64,000 nt of DNA from Starkeya sp. ORNL1 (GTDB lineage Bacteria > Pseudomonadota > Alphaproteobacteria > Rhizobiales > Xanthobacteraceae). The stretch lies in NCBI RefSeq assembly GCF_012971745.1, contig NZ_CP048834.1, positions 372,001 to 436,000 of the forward strand, read 5' to 3'. The notes beneath the pieces are model-generated. The model was not told where the DNA came from and searched no databases. It saw only the letters and a list, made by a program, of their open reading frames with translations. The translations under genes and the position numbers were made by a program. Numbering within the stretch: the stretch's first letter is position 1; the number at the start of each line of letters is the position of its first letter. Positions 8,119-18,277 of this stretch are shown here, in pieces.

Positions 8119-8988
8119 GTGATCCCGGGTCCATTTACCTTTCACCGGCCGTCGAGCCTGACCGATGCGGTCACGCTGCTCGCTGCGCTCGGCGACGATG
8201 CCCGCCCGCTGGCCGGCGGCCACAGCCTCATCCCGATGATGAAGCTGCGCATGGCCGCGCCGGAGCACCTTATCGACCTAGCCGGTATCGCCGAGTTGAA
8301 GGGCGTGAGAGAGGATGGCGACGCCATCGTCATCGGCGCCGGCGTGACGCAGGCCGAGATGGTCCGCTCCGAACTGCTTGCTACGAAGCTGCCGGTCATC
8401 CGCGAGACCTCGCTGCTGATCGCCGATCCGCAGGTGCGCTACATGGGTACGCTTGGCGGCAATGTCGCTAATGGCGATCCCGGCAATGACATGCCGGCGC
8501 TGATGATGGCGCTGGATGCCGCCTATGTGCTGGAGGGCGTCGCGGGAGAGCGCCGCATCGCCGCGCGTGACTTCTATAACGGCGCCTATGACACCGCGCT
8601 GGGGCCAGGCGAGATCCTCGCCAGCGTGCGCATTCCCATCCCGCCCGCCGGGCAGGGTGCCGCCTATGAGAAGCTGAAGCGCAAGATCGGCGACTACGCC
8701 ACGGCCGCTGCCGCGGTGGTGCTGACGCTGAAAGGCGACGCCGTCGCCGGCTGCGCCATTGCGCTCACCAATGTCGCCGACCGGCCGCTGTTCGCCGAGG
8801 ACGCCAGCGCCGCCGCCATCGGCGCCACGCTCGATACCGCCACGGTAAAGCGTGTTGCCGAACTCGCGAAGGCCATCACCGACCCCGCCGCGGACGGCCG
8901 CGGCCCGGCGGATTATCGCCGCGAGATGGCCGGCGTGATGGTCGCCCGCGCCCTTCTCAAAGCCGCCTCTCGCGCCAAAGGAGCCTGA
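8119..8988 (+). CDS. coxM: CO dehydrogenase medium (FAD) subunit CoxM
   Basis: A 289-residue flavoprotein subunit of aerobic Mo-Cu CO dehydrogenase. It passes electrons from the CoxS iron-sulfur clusters through FAD to the respiratory chain. FAD-binding motifs AGGHSLIP (about 33-40) and [13 protein letters not shown] are intact, and the C-terminal CO_deh_flav_C region is complete. The start is GTG 8119: a GAGGAGGA site lies upstream and the protein then begins [11 protein letters not shown], as in known CoxM. The 249-bp gap after coxC probably carries the cox promoter. The order M-S-L is that of form I clusters. Only 2 bp separate it from coxS. Confidence 0.96.
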   Translation: MIPGPFTFHRPSSLTDAVTLLAALGDDARPLAGGHSLIPMMKLRMAAPEHLIDLAGIAELKGVREDGDAIVIGAGVTQAEMVRSELLATKLPVIRETSLLIADPQVRYMGTLGGNVANGDPGNDMPALMMALDAAYVLEGVAGERRIAARDFYNGAYDTALGPGEILASVRIPIPPAGQGAAYEKLKRKIGDYATAAAAVVLTLKGDAVAGCAIALTNVADRPLFAEDASAAAIGATLDTATVKRVAELAKAITDPAADGRGPADYRREMAGVMVARALLKAASRAKGA

Positions 8989-8990
8989 AC

Positions 8991-9512
8991 ATGGCTGATG
9001 CATCCGAGGCGATCGAGGAGGTCGCCGTCTCCCTCACCGTCAATGGCAAGCGCCAGCGCGGCTTTGTCGAGCCGCGCACGCTGCTGATCCATTTCCTGCG
9101 CGAGCAACTGAATCTCACCGGCGCGCATATTGGCTGCGACACCTCGCATTGCGGGGCCTGCACCGTCGAGCTCGACGGCATGTCGGTGAAGTCCTGCACC
9201 GTGTTCGCCGTACAGGCCGATGGCGGCACCATCACCACCATCGAGGGCATGGCGGCGCCGGACGGCACGCTCTCCGCCCTGCAGGAAGGCTTCCGCCAGA
9301 TGCACGGCCTGCAATGCGGCTTCTGTACGCCCGGAATGATCATGCGGGCGCATGTGCTGCTGAAGGAGAACCCTGACCCGAGCGAAGAGGAGATCCGCTT
9401 CGGCATTGCCGGGAATTTGTGCCGCTGTACCGGCTACCAGAACATCGTCAAGGCAATCCAGTACGCCGCGGCCAAGCTCAATGGGCATGCTTTCCAGGAG
9501 GCCGCGGAATGA
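8991..9512 (+). CDS. coxS: CO dehydrogenase small (2Fe-2S) subunit CoxS
   Basis: A 173-residue iron-sulfur subunit with two [2Fe-2S] clusters. The N-terminal ferredoxin-like domain has the [10 protein letters not shown] pattern plus a later Cys (VKSCTV). The C-terminal helical domain has CGFCTPGM and CRCTGYQN, which binds the cluster nearest the molybdenum cofactor. All eight ligands are visible. Its stop overlaps the coxL start (ATGA at 9509-9512), which indicates translational coupling. Confidence 0.96.
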   Translation: MADASEAIEEVAVSLTVNGKRQRGFVEPRTLLIHFLREQLNLTGAHIGCDTSHCGACTVELDGMSVKSCTVFAVQADGGTITTIEGMAAPDGTLSALQEGFRQMHGLQCGFCTPGMIMRAHVLLKENPDPSEEEIRFGIAGNLCRCTGYQNIVKAIQYAAAKLNGHAFQEAAE

Positions 9513-11923
9513 ACGAGATGGTCATCACGCGCGAGCAGCGCGAGGCGCGCCTGGAAGGCATGGGCTGCAAGCGCAAGCGGGTCGAGGACATCCGCTTCAC
9601 GCAAGGCCGGGGCAATTATGTCGACGACATCAAGCTGCCGGGCATGCTGCACGGCGACTTCGTGCGCTCGCCCTATGCCCACGCAAAAATCACCCGCATC
9701 AACACCTCGAAGGCGGCGGCGCTGCCGGGGGTGATCGCGGTCATCACCGCCGAGGAACTGAAGCCACTCGGCCTGCACTGGATGCCGACGCTCGCGGGCG
9801 ACGTGCAGGCGGTGCTGGCGGACGGCAAGGTGTGCTTCCAGAACCAGGAGGTCGCCTTCGTCGTCGCCGAGAACCGCTACATTGCCGACGACGCCATCCA
9901 GCTGGTCGAGGTGGAGTATGAGGCGCTGCCGGTGCTGGTCGATCCGTTCCATTCGATGGACCCGGACGCGCCCATCCTGCGCCCCGACCTCGACGGCAAG
10001 ACCGTCGGCGCTCACGGCCCGCGCAAGCACCCGAACCACATCTTCAACTGGGCGGTCGGCGATCGCGCGGCTACCGACGAGGCATTCAACGGCGCCGAGG
10101 TGACGATCAAGGAACTGATCTCCTATCACCGCACCCATCCCTCGCCACTGGAGACCTGCCAGTGCCTGGCGTCCTTCGACAAGGTGAAGGGTGAACTGAC
10201 GCTCTACGGCACCTTCCAGGCGCCGCACGTCATCCGCACCGTGGCCTCTCTGTTGTCCAAGATCCCGGAACACAAGATCCATGTGATCGCGCCGGATATT
10301 GGCGGCGGCTTCGGCAACAAGGTCGGCGCCTATGCCGGCTATATCTGCTCGATCGTCGCCTCCATCGTCACTGGCCTGCCGGTGAAATGGGTCGAGGATC
10401 GGATGGAGAACCTCTCCACCACCTCGTTTGCCCGCGACTATCACATGACCACCGAGATCGCGGCGACGCGGGAAGGCCGCGTCACCGGCCTGCGCGTGCA
10501 TGTGCTGGCCGATCACGGCGCGTTCGACGCCTGCGCCGATCCTTCGAAATGGCCGGCCGGCTTCTTCAACATCGTCACCGGTTCCTATGATTTCCCGGTG
10601 GCGCATCTGGAGGTCGACGGCGTCTACACCAACAAGGCACCAGGCGGCGTCGCCTATCGCTGCTCGTTCCGGGTGACCGAGGCGGCCTATTGCATCGAGC
10701 GGGCGATGGACATCCTCGCGCAAAAGCTCGGCATGGATCCGGCGGACCTCAGGATGAAGAACTTCATCCGCCGCGAGCAGTTTCCCTACCACTCGGCACT
10801 TGGCTGGGAATACGATTCCGGCGACTACCACCTCGCCATGCAGAAGGCGATGGATGCCATCGACTATCGCGGCCTGCGCGCTGAGCAGAAAGCGAAACAG
10901 GAAGCCTTCAGGCGCGGCGAGACCCGCGAGATCATGGGGCTCGGTGTCTCCTTCTTCACCGAGATCGTCGGCGCCGGGCCTTCCAAAAATTGCGACATCC
11001 TCGGCGTCGCCATGTTCGACAGCGCCGAGATCCGCATCCACCCCACTGGCTCGATCATCGCCCGCATGGGCACCAAGAGCCAAGGCCAGGGCCACGAGAC
11101 CACCTGGGCGCAGATCATCGCCACCGAGCTCGGCATCCCCGCCGACGACATCATGATCGAGGAAGGCAACACCGACACCGCGCCTTACGGCCTCGGCACC
11201 TATGGCTCGCGCTCGACGCCGGTGGCCGGCGCGGCGATCGCGCTGTGCGCCCGCAAGATCCGGGCGAAGGCGCAGATGATCGCCGCGCACCTGCTCGAAG
11301 TCTCGGAATACGATCTCGAATGGGATATTGACGGCTTCCGGGTGAAGGGTGTTCCCGAGCGCTCCAAGACCATGAAGGAGATCGCCTGGGCGGCCTATAA
11401 TTCGCCGCCTCCGGGCCTGGAGCCGGGGCTTGAGGCGGTGAACTACTACGACCCGCCCAACATGACCTATCCGTTCGGCGCTTATTTCTGCGTGATGGAC
11501 ATCGACGTCGATACCGGCGTCGCCAAGATCCGGCGCTTCTACGCGCTCGACGATTGCGGCACCCGCATCAACCCGATGATCATCGAGGGCCAGGTGCATG
11601 GCGGCCTCACCGAGGCCTTTGCCATCGCCATGGGGCAGGAGATCAAATACGACGAGACCGGCAATGTGATGGGCGCGTCCTTCATGGACTTCTTCCTGCC
11701 TACGGCGGTCGAGACCCCGAAATGGGAGACCGACTTCACCGTCACGCCCTCGCCGCACCATCCGATCGGCGCCAAGGGGGTGGGCGAGAGCCCGAATGTC
11801 GGCGGAGTGCCGGCTTTCTCCAACGCGGTCAACGACGCCTTCGGGTTCCTGGGGTCGACGCACATGCAGATGCCGCACCACCCGTGGCGGCTCTGGCAAT
11901 TGGCGAAGACACTCGGCGTCTGA
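9509..11923 (+). CDS. coxL: form I CO dehydrogenase large (Mo-Cu) subunit CoxL
   Basis: An 804-residue catalytic subunit that oxidises CO to CO2 at a molybdopterin cytosine dinucleotide-Mo-S-Cu centre. The active-site loop reads AYRCSFR with Cys385 (codon at 10661), the Cu-binding cysteine; this loop distinguishes true form I enzymes from form II homologues, which have AYRGAGR. The catalytic Glu is E760 in GAKGVGES. The cofactor loop GGGFGNK and the [10 protein letters not shown] segment are intact. Length is close to the 809 residues of the O. carboxidovorans enzyme. ATG 9509 is chosen because it overlaps the coxS stop and gives the expected N-terminus before [14 protein letters not shown]. 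Confidence 0.97.
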   Translation: MNEMVITREQREARLEGMGCKRKRVEDIRFTQGRGNYVDDIKLPGMLHGDFVRSPYAHAKITRINTSKAAALPGVIAVITAEELKPLGLHWMPTLAGDVQAVLADGKVCFQNQEVAFVVAENRYIADDAIQLVEVEYEALPVLVDPFHSMDPDAPILRPDLDGKTVGAHGPRKHPNHIFNWAVGDRAATDEAFNGAEVTIKELISYHRTHPSPLETCQCLASFDKVKGELTLYGTFQAPHVIRTVASLLSKIPEHKIHVIAPDIGGGFGNKVGAYAGYICSIVASIVTGLPVKWVEDRMENLSTTSFARDYHMTTEIAATREGRVTGLRVHVLADHGAFDACADPSKWPAGFFNIVTGSYDFPVAHLEVDGVYTNKAPGGVAYRCSFRVTEAAYCIERAMDILAQKLGMDPADLRMKNFIRREQFPYHSALGWEYDSGDYHLAMQKAMDAIDYRGLRAEQKAKQEAFRRGETREIMGLGVSFFTEIVGAGPSKNCDILGVAMFDSAEIRIHPTGSIIARMGTKSQGQGHETTWAQIIATELGIPADDIMIEEGNTDTAPYGLGTYGSRSTPVAGAAIALCARKIRAKAQMIAAHLLEVSEYDLEWDIDGFRVKGVPERSKTMKEIAWAAYNSPPPGLEPGLEAVNYYDPPNMTYPFGAYFCVMDIDVDTGVAKIRRFYALDDCGTRINPMIIEGQVHGGLTEAFAIAMGQEIKYDETGNVMGASFMDFFLPTAVETPKWETDFTVTPSPHHPIGAKGVGESPNVGGVPAFSNAVNDAFGFLGSTHMQMPHHPWRLWQLAKTLGV

Positions 11924-11943
11924 CGCCGCGAGGCTTGAGCACC

Positions 11944-12822
11944 ATGAGCATCGCGGACCGCACCCGCATCGCGGAACGTCTTGCCGACGTCGGCTATATC
12001 GCCGACGCCGGCCTCGCCACCGCGCTCACCCTGATGGACATGCTGAAGCGCCCGCTGCTGCTGGAAGGCGAGGCGGGCGTCGGCAAGACCGAGGTCGCCA
12101 AGGCGCTTGCCGCCATCCACGGCGCCGAGCTGATCCGGCTGCAATGCTATGAGGGGCTGGACCGCGCCGACGCGCTCTATGAGTGGAACTACCAGCGCCA
12201 GCTCCTTGCCATCAAGGCGCGCGAGGGCGCTGACCCCGACACAGTCGAGGCGCATATCTTCTCGGAGGACTATCTGCTGGAGCGCCCGCTGCTGGCGGCG
12301 ATCCGCCGGACGCAGGCGCCGGTACTGTTGATCGACGAGATCGACCGTGCCGACGAGGAGTTCGAGGCCTTCCTGCTGGAACTGCTTTCCGACTTCCAGG
12401 TGTCGATCCCGGAACTCGGCACGGTGCGCGCCGTCGCGATCCCTCGCGTGGTGCTGACTTCCAACGGCACTCGCGAACTGTCCGATGCGCTGCGCCGGCG
12501 CTGCCTCTACCACGCCATCGACTTCCCCGACGTCGATCGCGAGGCGCGCATATTGCTCGCCCGCACTCCTGGGATCGACACCGCGCTGGCCCTCCAGATC
12601 GCCCGGCTGATGGGCGAGATGCGCAAGCAGGACTTGTCCAAGACACCCGGCGTCGCGGAGACGCTGGACTGGGCGGCGGCGCTGGTCGGCCTCGGCGTGT
12701 CGCGGCTGGATGCCGACCGCGAGGCGGTGTTCGAAACGCTGGCCTGCGTGCTGAAGACCCGAGAGGACCGCTCCCGCCTTACCCGCGAAGTGAGCGACCG
12801 GCTGATCGGGAAGGTGGCGTGA
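11944..12822 (+). CDS. coxD: CoxD, AAA+ ATPase for CO dehydrogenase maturation
   Basis: A 292-residue MoxR-like AAA+ ATPase. Walker A is GEAGVGKT (about 42-49), Walker B is VLLIDEIDRAD, and sensor 1 is in VLTSNGTRELSD. In O. carboxidovorans CoxD is needed to build the sulfur- and copper-containing active site, working with the VWA protein CoxE. ATG 11944 follows coxL by 20 bp. The next gene starts 1 bp after the stop, so the two are translationally coupled. Confidence 0.93.
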   Translation: MSIADRTRIAERLADVGYIADAGLATALTLMDMLKRPLLLEGEAGVGKTEVAKALAAIHGAELIRLQCYEGLDRADALYEWNYQRQLLAIKAREGADPDTVEAHIFSEDYLLERPLLAAIRRTQAPVLLIDEIDRADEEFEAFLLELLSDFQVSIPELGTVRAVAIPRVVLTSNGTRELSDALRRRCLYHAIDFPDVDREARILLARTPGIDTALALQIARLMGEMRKQDLSKTPGVAETLDWAAALVGLGVSRLDADREAVFETLACVLKTREDRSRLTREVSDRLIGKVA

Positions 12823-12823
12823 G

Positions 12824-14008
12824 ATGGCTGCTTTGGCTTTCCGCTCCCCCGATGACATCGGACCTGCGGTCCGCACCCGGCTCGCCGGGTTCGTGCGCAC
12901 CTTGCGCGACAACGGCTTCAAGCTCGGTCACGCCGAGGCCGGCGACGCGCTCGCCGTCCTCGCCGCGCCGGGCATGGAGCGTCCCTCCATCCTAAGGCCG
13001 GCTTTGCGCGCGCTGCTGTGCGGGCGCCGCTCGGACTGGGAAGCGTTCGACGCGCTGTTCGAGGCCTTCTGGCTCGGGCGCGGCGTGAAGTCCCGGGTGA
13101 CCGCCTCCGGCACTGCCGGCGCCGCCAAGCCTTCGCTCAAGGCCCCGGCGGCAGGGCCGAACGGTACTCACGGGCCCGCCAGCGATGTGGAACGTGGCGG
13201 CGAGATGGAGATCGAGGCCGAGCCCTCGGGCCGCCGCGAAGGCGCCAGCCGGGTCGAAAGCCTCGCCCGTACTGATTTCCGCAAGATCGCCGACCCGGAG
13301 GCACTGGCCGAGGCCCATGCGCTGGCGGAACGGCTGGCCCGCTCCATGCGCGCCCGCCTCACCCGGCGCGAGCGCATCGCCCGGCGCGGCCGGCGTATCG
13401 ATCTGCGCCGCACCATCCGCGCCAGCCTGCCGACCGGCGGCGTGCCGCTCGACCTCGTCATGAAGCGCCGCCGCACGCGGCCGCTGCGGCTCGTCGTGCT
13501 GCTCGATGCTTCCGGCTCGATGAGCCTCTATACCGGCGTGTTCTTCCGCTTCGTGCACGGCGTGCTCGACGCCTTCCGCGAGGCCGAAGCCTTCCTGTTC
13601 CATACCCGCCTGGTCCATGTGTCCGATGCCATGCGCGAGCGGGACGCCGCCCGTGCGCTCGACCGCATGAGCCTGATGGCGGAAGGCGTCGGTGGCGGCA
13701 CGCGGATCGGCGAGAGCCTCAACGCCTTCAATCGCGGGCACGCGGCGCGGGTCATTCATTCGCGCACCTGCGTGATGATCCTGTCCGACGGCTACGACAC
13801 CGGCGAGCCGGAACGTCTTGGCACTGAAATGGCGGCGCTGCGCCGCCGCTGCCGGCGCATCGTCTGGCTCAATCCGCTGATCGGCTGGGACGGCTACGAG
13901 CCGGTTGCCCGCGGCATGGCCGCCGCGCTGCCGCACGTCGCGCTGTTCGCCCCCGCCCATAATCTCGAGAGCCTCGCGGCGCTCGAACCCTATCTCGCCC
14001 GGTTGTGA
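12824..14008 (+). CDS. coxE: CoxE, VWA-domain maturation protein
   Basis: A 394-residue partner of CoxD. The N-terminal half is helical and basic. The C-terminal half (from about residue 220) is a von Willebrand A domain with the metal-ion site DASGS and the later SDGYDTGEP loop. MoxR ATPases commonly act with VWA proteins in cofactor insertion, and CoxD/CoxE are known to act in copper and sulfur insertion into CoxL. ATG follows the coxD stop by a single base. The TGA (14006-14008) is followed by the coxF ribosome-binding site. Confidence 0.92.
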   Translation: MAALAFRSPDDIGPAVRTRLAGFVRTLRDNGFKLGHAEAGDALAVLAAPGMERPSILRPALRALLCGRRSDWEAFDALFEAFWLGRGVKSRVTASGTAGAAKPSLKAPAAGPNGTHGPASDVERGGEMEIEAEPSGRREGASRVESLARTDFRKIADPEALAEAHALAERLARSMRARLTRRERIARRGRRIDLRRTIRASLPTGGVPLDLVMKRRRTRPLRLVVLLDASGSMSLYTGVFFRFVHGVLDAFREAEAFLFHTRLVHVSDAMRERDAARALDRMSLMAEGVGGGTRIGESLNAFNRGHAARVIHSRTCVMILSDGYDTGEPERLGTEMAALRRRCRRIVWLNPLIGWDGYEPVARGMAAALPHVALFAPAHNLESLAALEPYLARL

Positions 14009-14019
14009 AGGAGGCTCAC

Positions 14020-14847
14020 ATGAGACCTCAGCCCGATGTCATCGATCTCATCGCCAATCTGAAGGCTCGTGGCGAGCCGTTCGCCCTTGCCACCGTGGTG
14101 CGCACCGTCTCCGTCACCGCCGCGAAAGCCGGGGCGAAGGCGGTGATCCGGCCGGACGGCACCGTCTCCGAGGGGTGGATCGGCGGCGGCTGTGCCCGCG
14201 CCGCGGTGCTTTCCGCTGCCCGCGAGGCCATTGCCGACGGACGCTCCCGCCTCGTCTCGCTGCTGCCCAAGGACCTCTTCACCGAGCGCGAACTGCAGCA
14301 GGGCGAGGAGCGTGAGGGCGTGCGCTTCGCCCGCAACATGTGCCCGAGCCAGGGAACCATGGATATCTTCGTGGAGCCGATGCTGCTCGCGCCTTCGCTG
14401 GTGATCTTCGGCGCCAGCCCGGTGGCGGTGGCGCTGTCGGACATCGCGCCGCGCTTCGGCTACCGCGTCACCGTCTGCGCCCCGCCCGAGGATCAGCCGC
14501 TGTTCGCGGAAGCCGACCGGCGCATCGAGGGCTACGCCTTGCCGGCGACCGAGGAGGGGCATCGCTTCCTCATCGTCTCGACGCAGGGGCGCGGCGACGA
14601 GGCCGCGCTCACTGCCGCGCTGTCGGCGGAGGCCGACCATGTCGCCTTTGTCGGCAGCCGTCGCAAGGTTGCGGCGCTGCGCGAGAAGATCCTCGCCAAC
14701 GGCCTGCCGGCGGAGCGCTTCGACCGGCTCAAGGGCCCGGCCGGGCTCGACCTCGGCGCCGTCACCCCGGAAGAGATCGCGCTTTCCATCCTTGCCGAGA
14801 TTCTCGCCGTGCGCCGGCAGGGCCGGCAGATCGCCGCCAATCATTGA
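14020..14847 (+). CDS. coxF: CoxF, XdhC/CoxI-family molybdenum-cofactor protein
   Basis: A 275-residue member of the XdhC/CoxI family, which binds and sulfurates or delivers molybdenum cofactor to xanthine-oxidase-type enzymes. Recognised parts are the N-terminal XdhC domain (AVIRPDGTVSEGWIGGGCA, with the family Cys) and a C-terminal Rossmann-like domain (LVIFGASPVAVAL; VAFVGSRRK). ATG 14020 has AAGGAGG about 5 nt upstream; an in-frame GTG at 14005 overlaps coxE and is less likely. It stands in the coxF position between coxE and coxG. Confidence 0.9.
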   Translation: MRPQPDVIDLIANLKARGEPFALATVVRTVSVTAAKAGAKAVIRPDGTVSEGWIGGGCARAAVLSAAREAIADGRSRLVSLLPKDLFTERELQQGEEREGVRFARNMCPSQGTMDIFVEPMLLAPSLVIFGASPVAVALSDIAPRFGYRVTVCAPPEDQPLFAEADRRIEGYALPATEEGHRFLIVSTQGRGDEAALTAALSAEADHVAFVGSRRKVAALREKILANGLPAERFDRLKGPAGLDLGAVTPEEIALSILAEILAVRRQGRQIAANH

Positions 14848-14857
14848 GGGACACGCC

Positions 14858-15514
14858 ATGCAGATGACCGACAGCCAACGCATCGCCGCTCCGCGCGAGC
14901 AGGTCTGGACCGCGCTCAATGATCCCGAGGTGCTGAAGCGCTGCATTCCCGGCTGCGAGAGCCTGGAGATGACCTCGCCCAATGAGATGACCGCGAGCGT
15001 GGTGCTCAAGGTCGGGCCGGTGAAGGCGAAGTTCGCCGGCAAGGTCACGCTGTCCGACCTCGACCCGCCGAACGGCTACCGCATCACCGGGGAGGGCTCG
15101 GGCGGCGTCGCCGGCTTTGCCAAGGGCGGCGCCACGGTGCGGCTGGAGGAGGACGGCCCTGCCGCCACCATCCTTCACTACGAGGTCGATGCGCAGATCG
15201 GTGGCAAGCTGGCCCAGCTTGGCGGGCGGCTGATCGATTCCACCGCGAAGAAGCTCGCTGCCGAATTCTTCGACAATCTCGCCGGCATCCTGGCCCCCGC
15301 AGCGCCGGAGCCGGTGTCCGAGGAAGCGGGGGAGGGCGCGGTCAAGAAAGGCTGGCTCGGCGGCCTGTTCTCGAAGCCGGGCACCGCGACGACACTGATC
15401 GCGCTGATCGTTGCCGGCGCGCTCCTCGGCCACGCCTGCTGCCTCTTCCATCCGGCACAGGCCGGGATGGCGAATGGGTTTCCGATCTGCACCGGGCTGG
15501 CGGGAACGGTCTAG
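14858..15514 (+). CDS. coxG: CoxG, SRPBCC membrane-coupling protein of CO dehydrogenase
   Basis: A 218-residue CoxG-family protein. Residues 1-150 form an SRPBCC (START-like) hydrophobic-cavity domain (VWTALNDPEVLKRCIPGC is the family signature). A linker leads to a C-terminal membrane helix near 180-200 (TTLIALIVAGALLGHACC). CoxG is known to recruit CO dehydrogenase to the membrane, and a related actinobacterial CoxG has been reported to carry quinone to the enzyme. It is the last cox gene here: no coxH, I or K follows. Its TAG stop overlaps the stop of the convergent next gene (CTAG, 15511-15514). Confidence 0.92.
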   Translation: MQMTDSQRIAAPREQVWTALNDPEVLKRCIPGCESLEMTSPNEMTASVVLKVGPVKAKFAGKVTLSDLDPPNGYRITGEGSGGVAGFAKGGATVRLEEDGPAATILHYEVDAQIGGKLAQLGGRLIDSTAKKLAAEFFDNLAGILAPAAPEPVSEEAGEGAVKKGWLGGLFSKPGTATTLIALIVAGALLGHACCLFHPAQAGMANGFPICTGLAGTV

Positions 15515-16191
15515 TTGAGCGCGTCCTGGTTCAGGGAAAGGATCAGGACGCGCTTGAGGTTGTCATTCACAGCGCCGGTGTTCATCTCGAAATTCAAGGC
15601 CGGGTACCTCGCCTTGAGCGAGTTCGCCAGCTTGTTCGCCGTATTGAGCGCCGATGGCTGGTAGAGGATCGATGAATTCATCGAATCCGAGATGTTGGTC
15701 TCGGAAACATCGACGTCGAAGCCAAGAGACCGGATCACATTGACGAAGCGCTCGAGCTTGTTCTTGTTCGAGGTGCCGGCCGCGGCGGCGAAGATGCGTA
15801 CGCTGTAGCGGTCAGCAGCGGGCGCCGGTTGCGGCTGGCCCGGCTGTTGTGGCGTGGGCGCGGCGCCGGTTGCCGGAACCGCCGTCGGTGGCGGAGGAGC
15901 TGCATTCGCAGCCGGGGGTGGCGGAGCCGGCGCAGAGGCCGGTACATCGGGTATCGTGGGCACGGTTGGCGCGGCCGGCGTGGCAGACGCGCTCGCCTGC
16001 AGCGCCCGGACAGCGTCCTTCAGCTCCGTCTGGGTCGCCTGCAGCCGTGCATTATCCTTGTCGAGTATCGCGAGCCACATGGCCATATAGACGGTCGCCA
16101 CACCCAGCAGAGTGACGAGCGCGAGAGCCATCAAGCCGACCACCAGCGCAACTGTCGTGCGGGGGCGCGAATATCCGAACTCGTCTTCCAT
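15511..16191 (-). CDS. single-span membrane protein with LytR_C-like domain (putative)
   Basis: A 226-residue protein. ATG 16191 is preferred because AGGAG lies about 10 nt upstream; a TTG-initiated form would add 17 residues. Residues about 14-44 are a membrane helix, then a short coiled-coil (DKDNARLQATQTELKDA), a Pro/Ala-rich linker of about 60 residues, and a C-terminal alpha/beta domain (SVRIFAAAAG... VLILSLNQD). That domain resembles the LytR C-terminal domain by pattern, which is a tentative match. It is probably a cell-envelope protein. It ends on the convergent coxG stop. Confidence 0.7.
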   Translation of the reverse strand: MEDEFGYSRPRTTVALVVGLMALALVTLLGVATVYMAMWLAILDKDNARLQATQTELKDAVRALQASASATPAAPTVPTIPDVPASAPAPPPPAANAAPPPPTAVPATGAAPTPQQPGQPQPAPAADRYSVRIFAAAAGTSNKNKLERFVNVIRSLGFDVDVSETNISDSMNSSILYQPSALNTANKLANSLKARYPALNFEMNTGAVNDNLKRVLILSLNQDALN

Positions 16192-16300
16192 GCGTCGCGA
16201 CTCCTGATCGATAACATTCTCATCCGGCACGACTTCGGCCAAGTCGGGGCAGCCATTGCCGGGGCGTATTTATCTCCTACGGCTGCGGTAGCCGACCCGA

Positions 16301-16312
16301 CGGAATATTCCG
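16301..16312. promoter_or_regulatory. 12-bp perfect palindrome in a divergent promoter region
   Basis: CGGAATATTCCG lies in the 259-bp gap between the divergent LytR_C-like and GH15 genes. It is a possible dimeric-regulator site; no other copy is noticed nearby. Confidence 0.3.
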
Positions 16313-16450
16313 CCGCGAGACGGCGCGGCTCGGTGATGGGTTGCCCACCTGGCGCGCTGCCCGCCCGGCACGCGGCCGATCATACGCGCTGGACAAGACC
16401 GATGAGGTCGGGCTGAGTTGCCGCGCCAGGTCGGCCAAGGGAGGCAGGTT

Positions 16451-18277
16451 TTGACATCCCGTATCGAAGACTACGCGCTGATCGGCGATTGCGAGACCGC
16501 CGCGCTGGTATCGCGCACCGGCTCGATCGATTGGCTCTGTTTCCCCCGTTTCGACTCCGGGGCCTGCTTCGCCGCGCTGCTCGGCACTGCCGAGAATGGG
16601 CGCTGGTACATCGCCCCGAGGGATCCCGATGCACGCGTAACCCGCCGCTATCGGCCGGATACGCTCATTCTCGAGACCACGTTCGAGACCGCCGACGGTG
16701 TCGCGACCCTGATCGACTTCATGCCGCCGCGCGACGGTGCCAGCGACCTCGTGCGCCTGGTCGTCGGGGAGCGCGGACACGTCGAGTTCGATACCGATTT
16801 CGTCGTGCGCTTCGACTATGGCCGCACTGTTCCCTGGGTGACGCGGGATCAGGACGGCTCGATCTGCGCGGTAGCGGGGCCGGACCGGCTCACTCTGGTG
16901 ACCCCCGTCGCGCTCGATGGCGAGGACCTGCATACCGGTGGAACATTCCGTGTCTCTGCCGGCGAGCGTATCCCGTTCGTACTCACCTACGGGCCGTCGA
17001 ATGGACCTCGTCCTGCGCATCAGGACGTGGAGGCGGTGCTGGCCGACACGGAGGCTTACTGGCGGGACTTTGCCGCTCGCTGCCCGCCGGTCGGCCCCTG
17101 GACGGCGGCGGTCAAGCGCTCGCTCATCACCCTCAAGGCTCTGACCTACGCTCCGACGGGGGGCATCGTTGCCGCCGCCACCACATCCTTGCCCGAGCAA
17201 CTCGGCGGCGAGCGAAACTGGGACTACCGCTATTGCTGGCTGCGCGATGCCACCATGACGCTGATGGCCTTCATGAAGCTTGGCTACTACGAGGAAGCAT
17301 CCGCGTGGCGAGAATGGCTGATGCGGGCAATCGCGGGAGCTCCGGACCAGATCCAGATCATGTACGGCGTCGCCGGCGAGCGCCAATTGCTCGAATGGGA
17401 GGTGCCGTGGCTGCGGGGATTTGGCGACTCACGGCCGGTCCGCATCGGGAACGCTGCCGCGGACCAGCTCCAGCTCGATGTCTTCGGCGAAGTGGCGGAC
17501 GCCATGGCGCAGGCGCTCAAGGGCGGGCTGCCGCCGCACCCGCGCTCGCAGGCGATCAGGAGCGTGACCCTGCCGTTCCTGGAGCAGGCCTGGCGCCAGC
17601 CCGACGAGGGCATATGGGAGGTGAGAGGAGGGCGCCAGCACTTCACCCATTCCAAGGTGATGGCATGGGTAGCTTTCGATCGCGCAGCCACGCTTGCCAC
17701 GAATGCCGAAGGCGGCAGCGAGGTCGCCGCCCGCTGGCGAAGCGTCGCCGACGCGATCCACGCCGACGTCTGTGCGAAGGCCTATGACCAGGAACTGGCC
17801 AGTTTTGTCCAGGCCTATGGTTCGAAAACCATTGATGCCAGCGTGCTGCAGATTCCGCTGGTTGGCTTCCTGCCTGCGGATGATCCGCGCGTCGTCGGCA
17901 CCGTGGCCGCGGTTGAAAAATGGCTGGTGCGCGACGGGCTCGTGCTGCGCTATCGCACCGAGCTAACCGACGACGGCCTGCCGCCCGGGGAGGGCGCCTT
18001 TCTGGCGTGCAGCTTCTGGCTGGCGGACGTCCTGGTGCTGCAAGAGCGATTTGAAGATGCGCGGCGGCTCTTCGACCGGCTTACAGGCCTGTGCAATGAC
18101 GTCGGTTTGCTGGCAGAGGAATATGATCCTGTCGCTGGCAGGATGCTGGGAAATTTCCCGCAGGCGTTTAGCCATGTCGGGCTCATCAACACCGCACTCA
18201 ATCTTGCCCGCGCCAGCGGCCCGGCGGAGGAGCGTGCGGAAGGTGCTGATGAAGCGCCTGACCAGGCTCACGCTTGA
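16451..18277 (+). CDS. GH15 family glucoamylase/trehalase-like hydrolase
   Basis: A cytoplasmic glycoside hydrolase of about 608 residues with the bacterial GH15 layout. The N-terminal beta-sandwich opens IEDYALIGDCETAALVSR and includes GSIDWLCFPRFDS. The (alpha/alpha)6 catalytic domain has RNWDYRYCWLRDA and the acid/base region LLAEEYDP followed by GNFPQAFSHVGLI. Such enzymes hydrolyse alpha-glucans or trehalose; substrate is not decidable. TTG 16451 has GGGAGG 6 nt upstream; another TTG at 16418 is possible. There is no signal peptide. Confidence 0.88.
   Translation: MTSRIEDYALIGDCETAALVSRTGSIDWLCFPRFDSGACFAALLGTAENGRWYIAPRDPDARVTRRYRPDTLILETTFETADGVATLIDFMPPRDGASDLVRLVVGERGHVEFDTDFVVRFDYGRTVPWVTRDQDGSICAVAGPDRLTLVTPVALDGEDLHTGGTFRVSAGERIPFVLTYGPSNGPRPAHQDVEAVLADTEAYWRDFAARCPPVGPWTAAVKRSLITLKALTYAPTGGIVAAATTSLPEQLGGERNWDYRYCWLRDATMTLMAFMKLGYYEEASAWREWLMRAIAGAPDQIQIMYGVAGERQLLEWEVPWLRGFGDSRPVRIGNAAADQLQLDVFGEVADAMAQALKGGLPPHPRSQAIRSVTLPFLEQAWRQPDEGIWEVRGGRQHFTHSKVMAWVAFDRAATLATNAEGGSEVAARWRSVADAIHADVCAKAYDQELASFVQAYGSKTIDASVLQIPLVGFLPADDPRVVGTVAAVEKWLVRDGLVLRYRTELTDDGLPPGEGAFLACSFWLADVLVLQERFEDARRLFDRLTGLCNDVGLLAEEYDPVAGRMLGNFPQAFSHVGLINTALNLARASGPAEERAEGADEAPDQAHA

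Noticed and set aside
9434..11899. A very long open frame antisense to coxL (about 821 codons), and similar ones opposite valS (45066-47588), argS (53726-56122) and the CHASE2 cyclase (870-2255).
   Set aside because: High-GC coding sequence makes long antisense frames by chance. Their translations are His/Arg/Gly-rich with no domain, while the sense frames have intact catalytic motifs.
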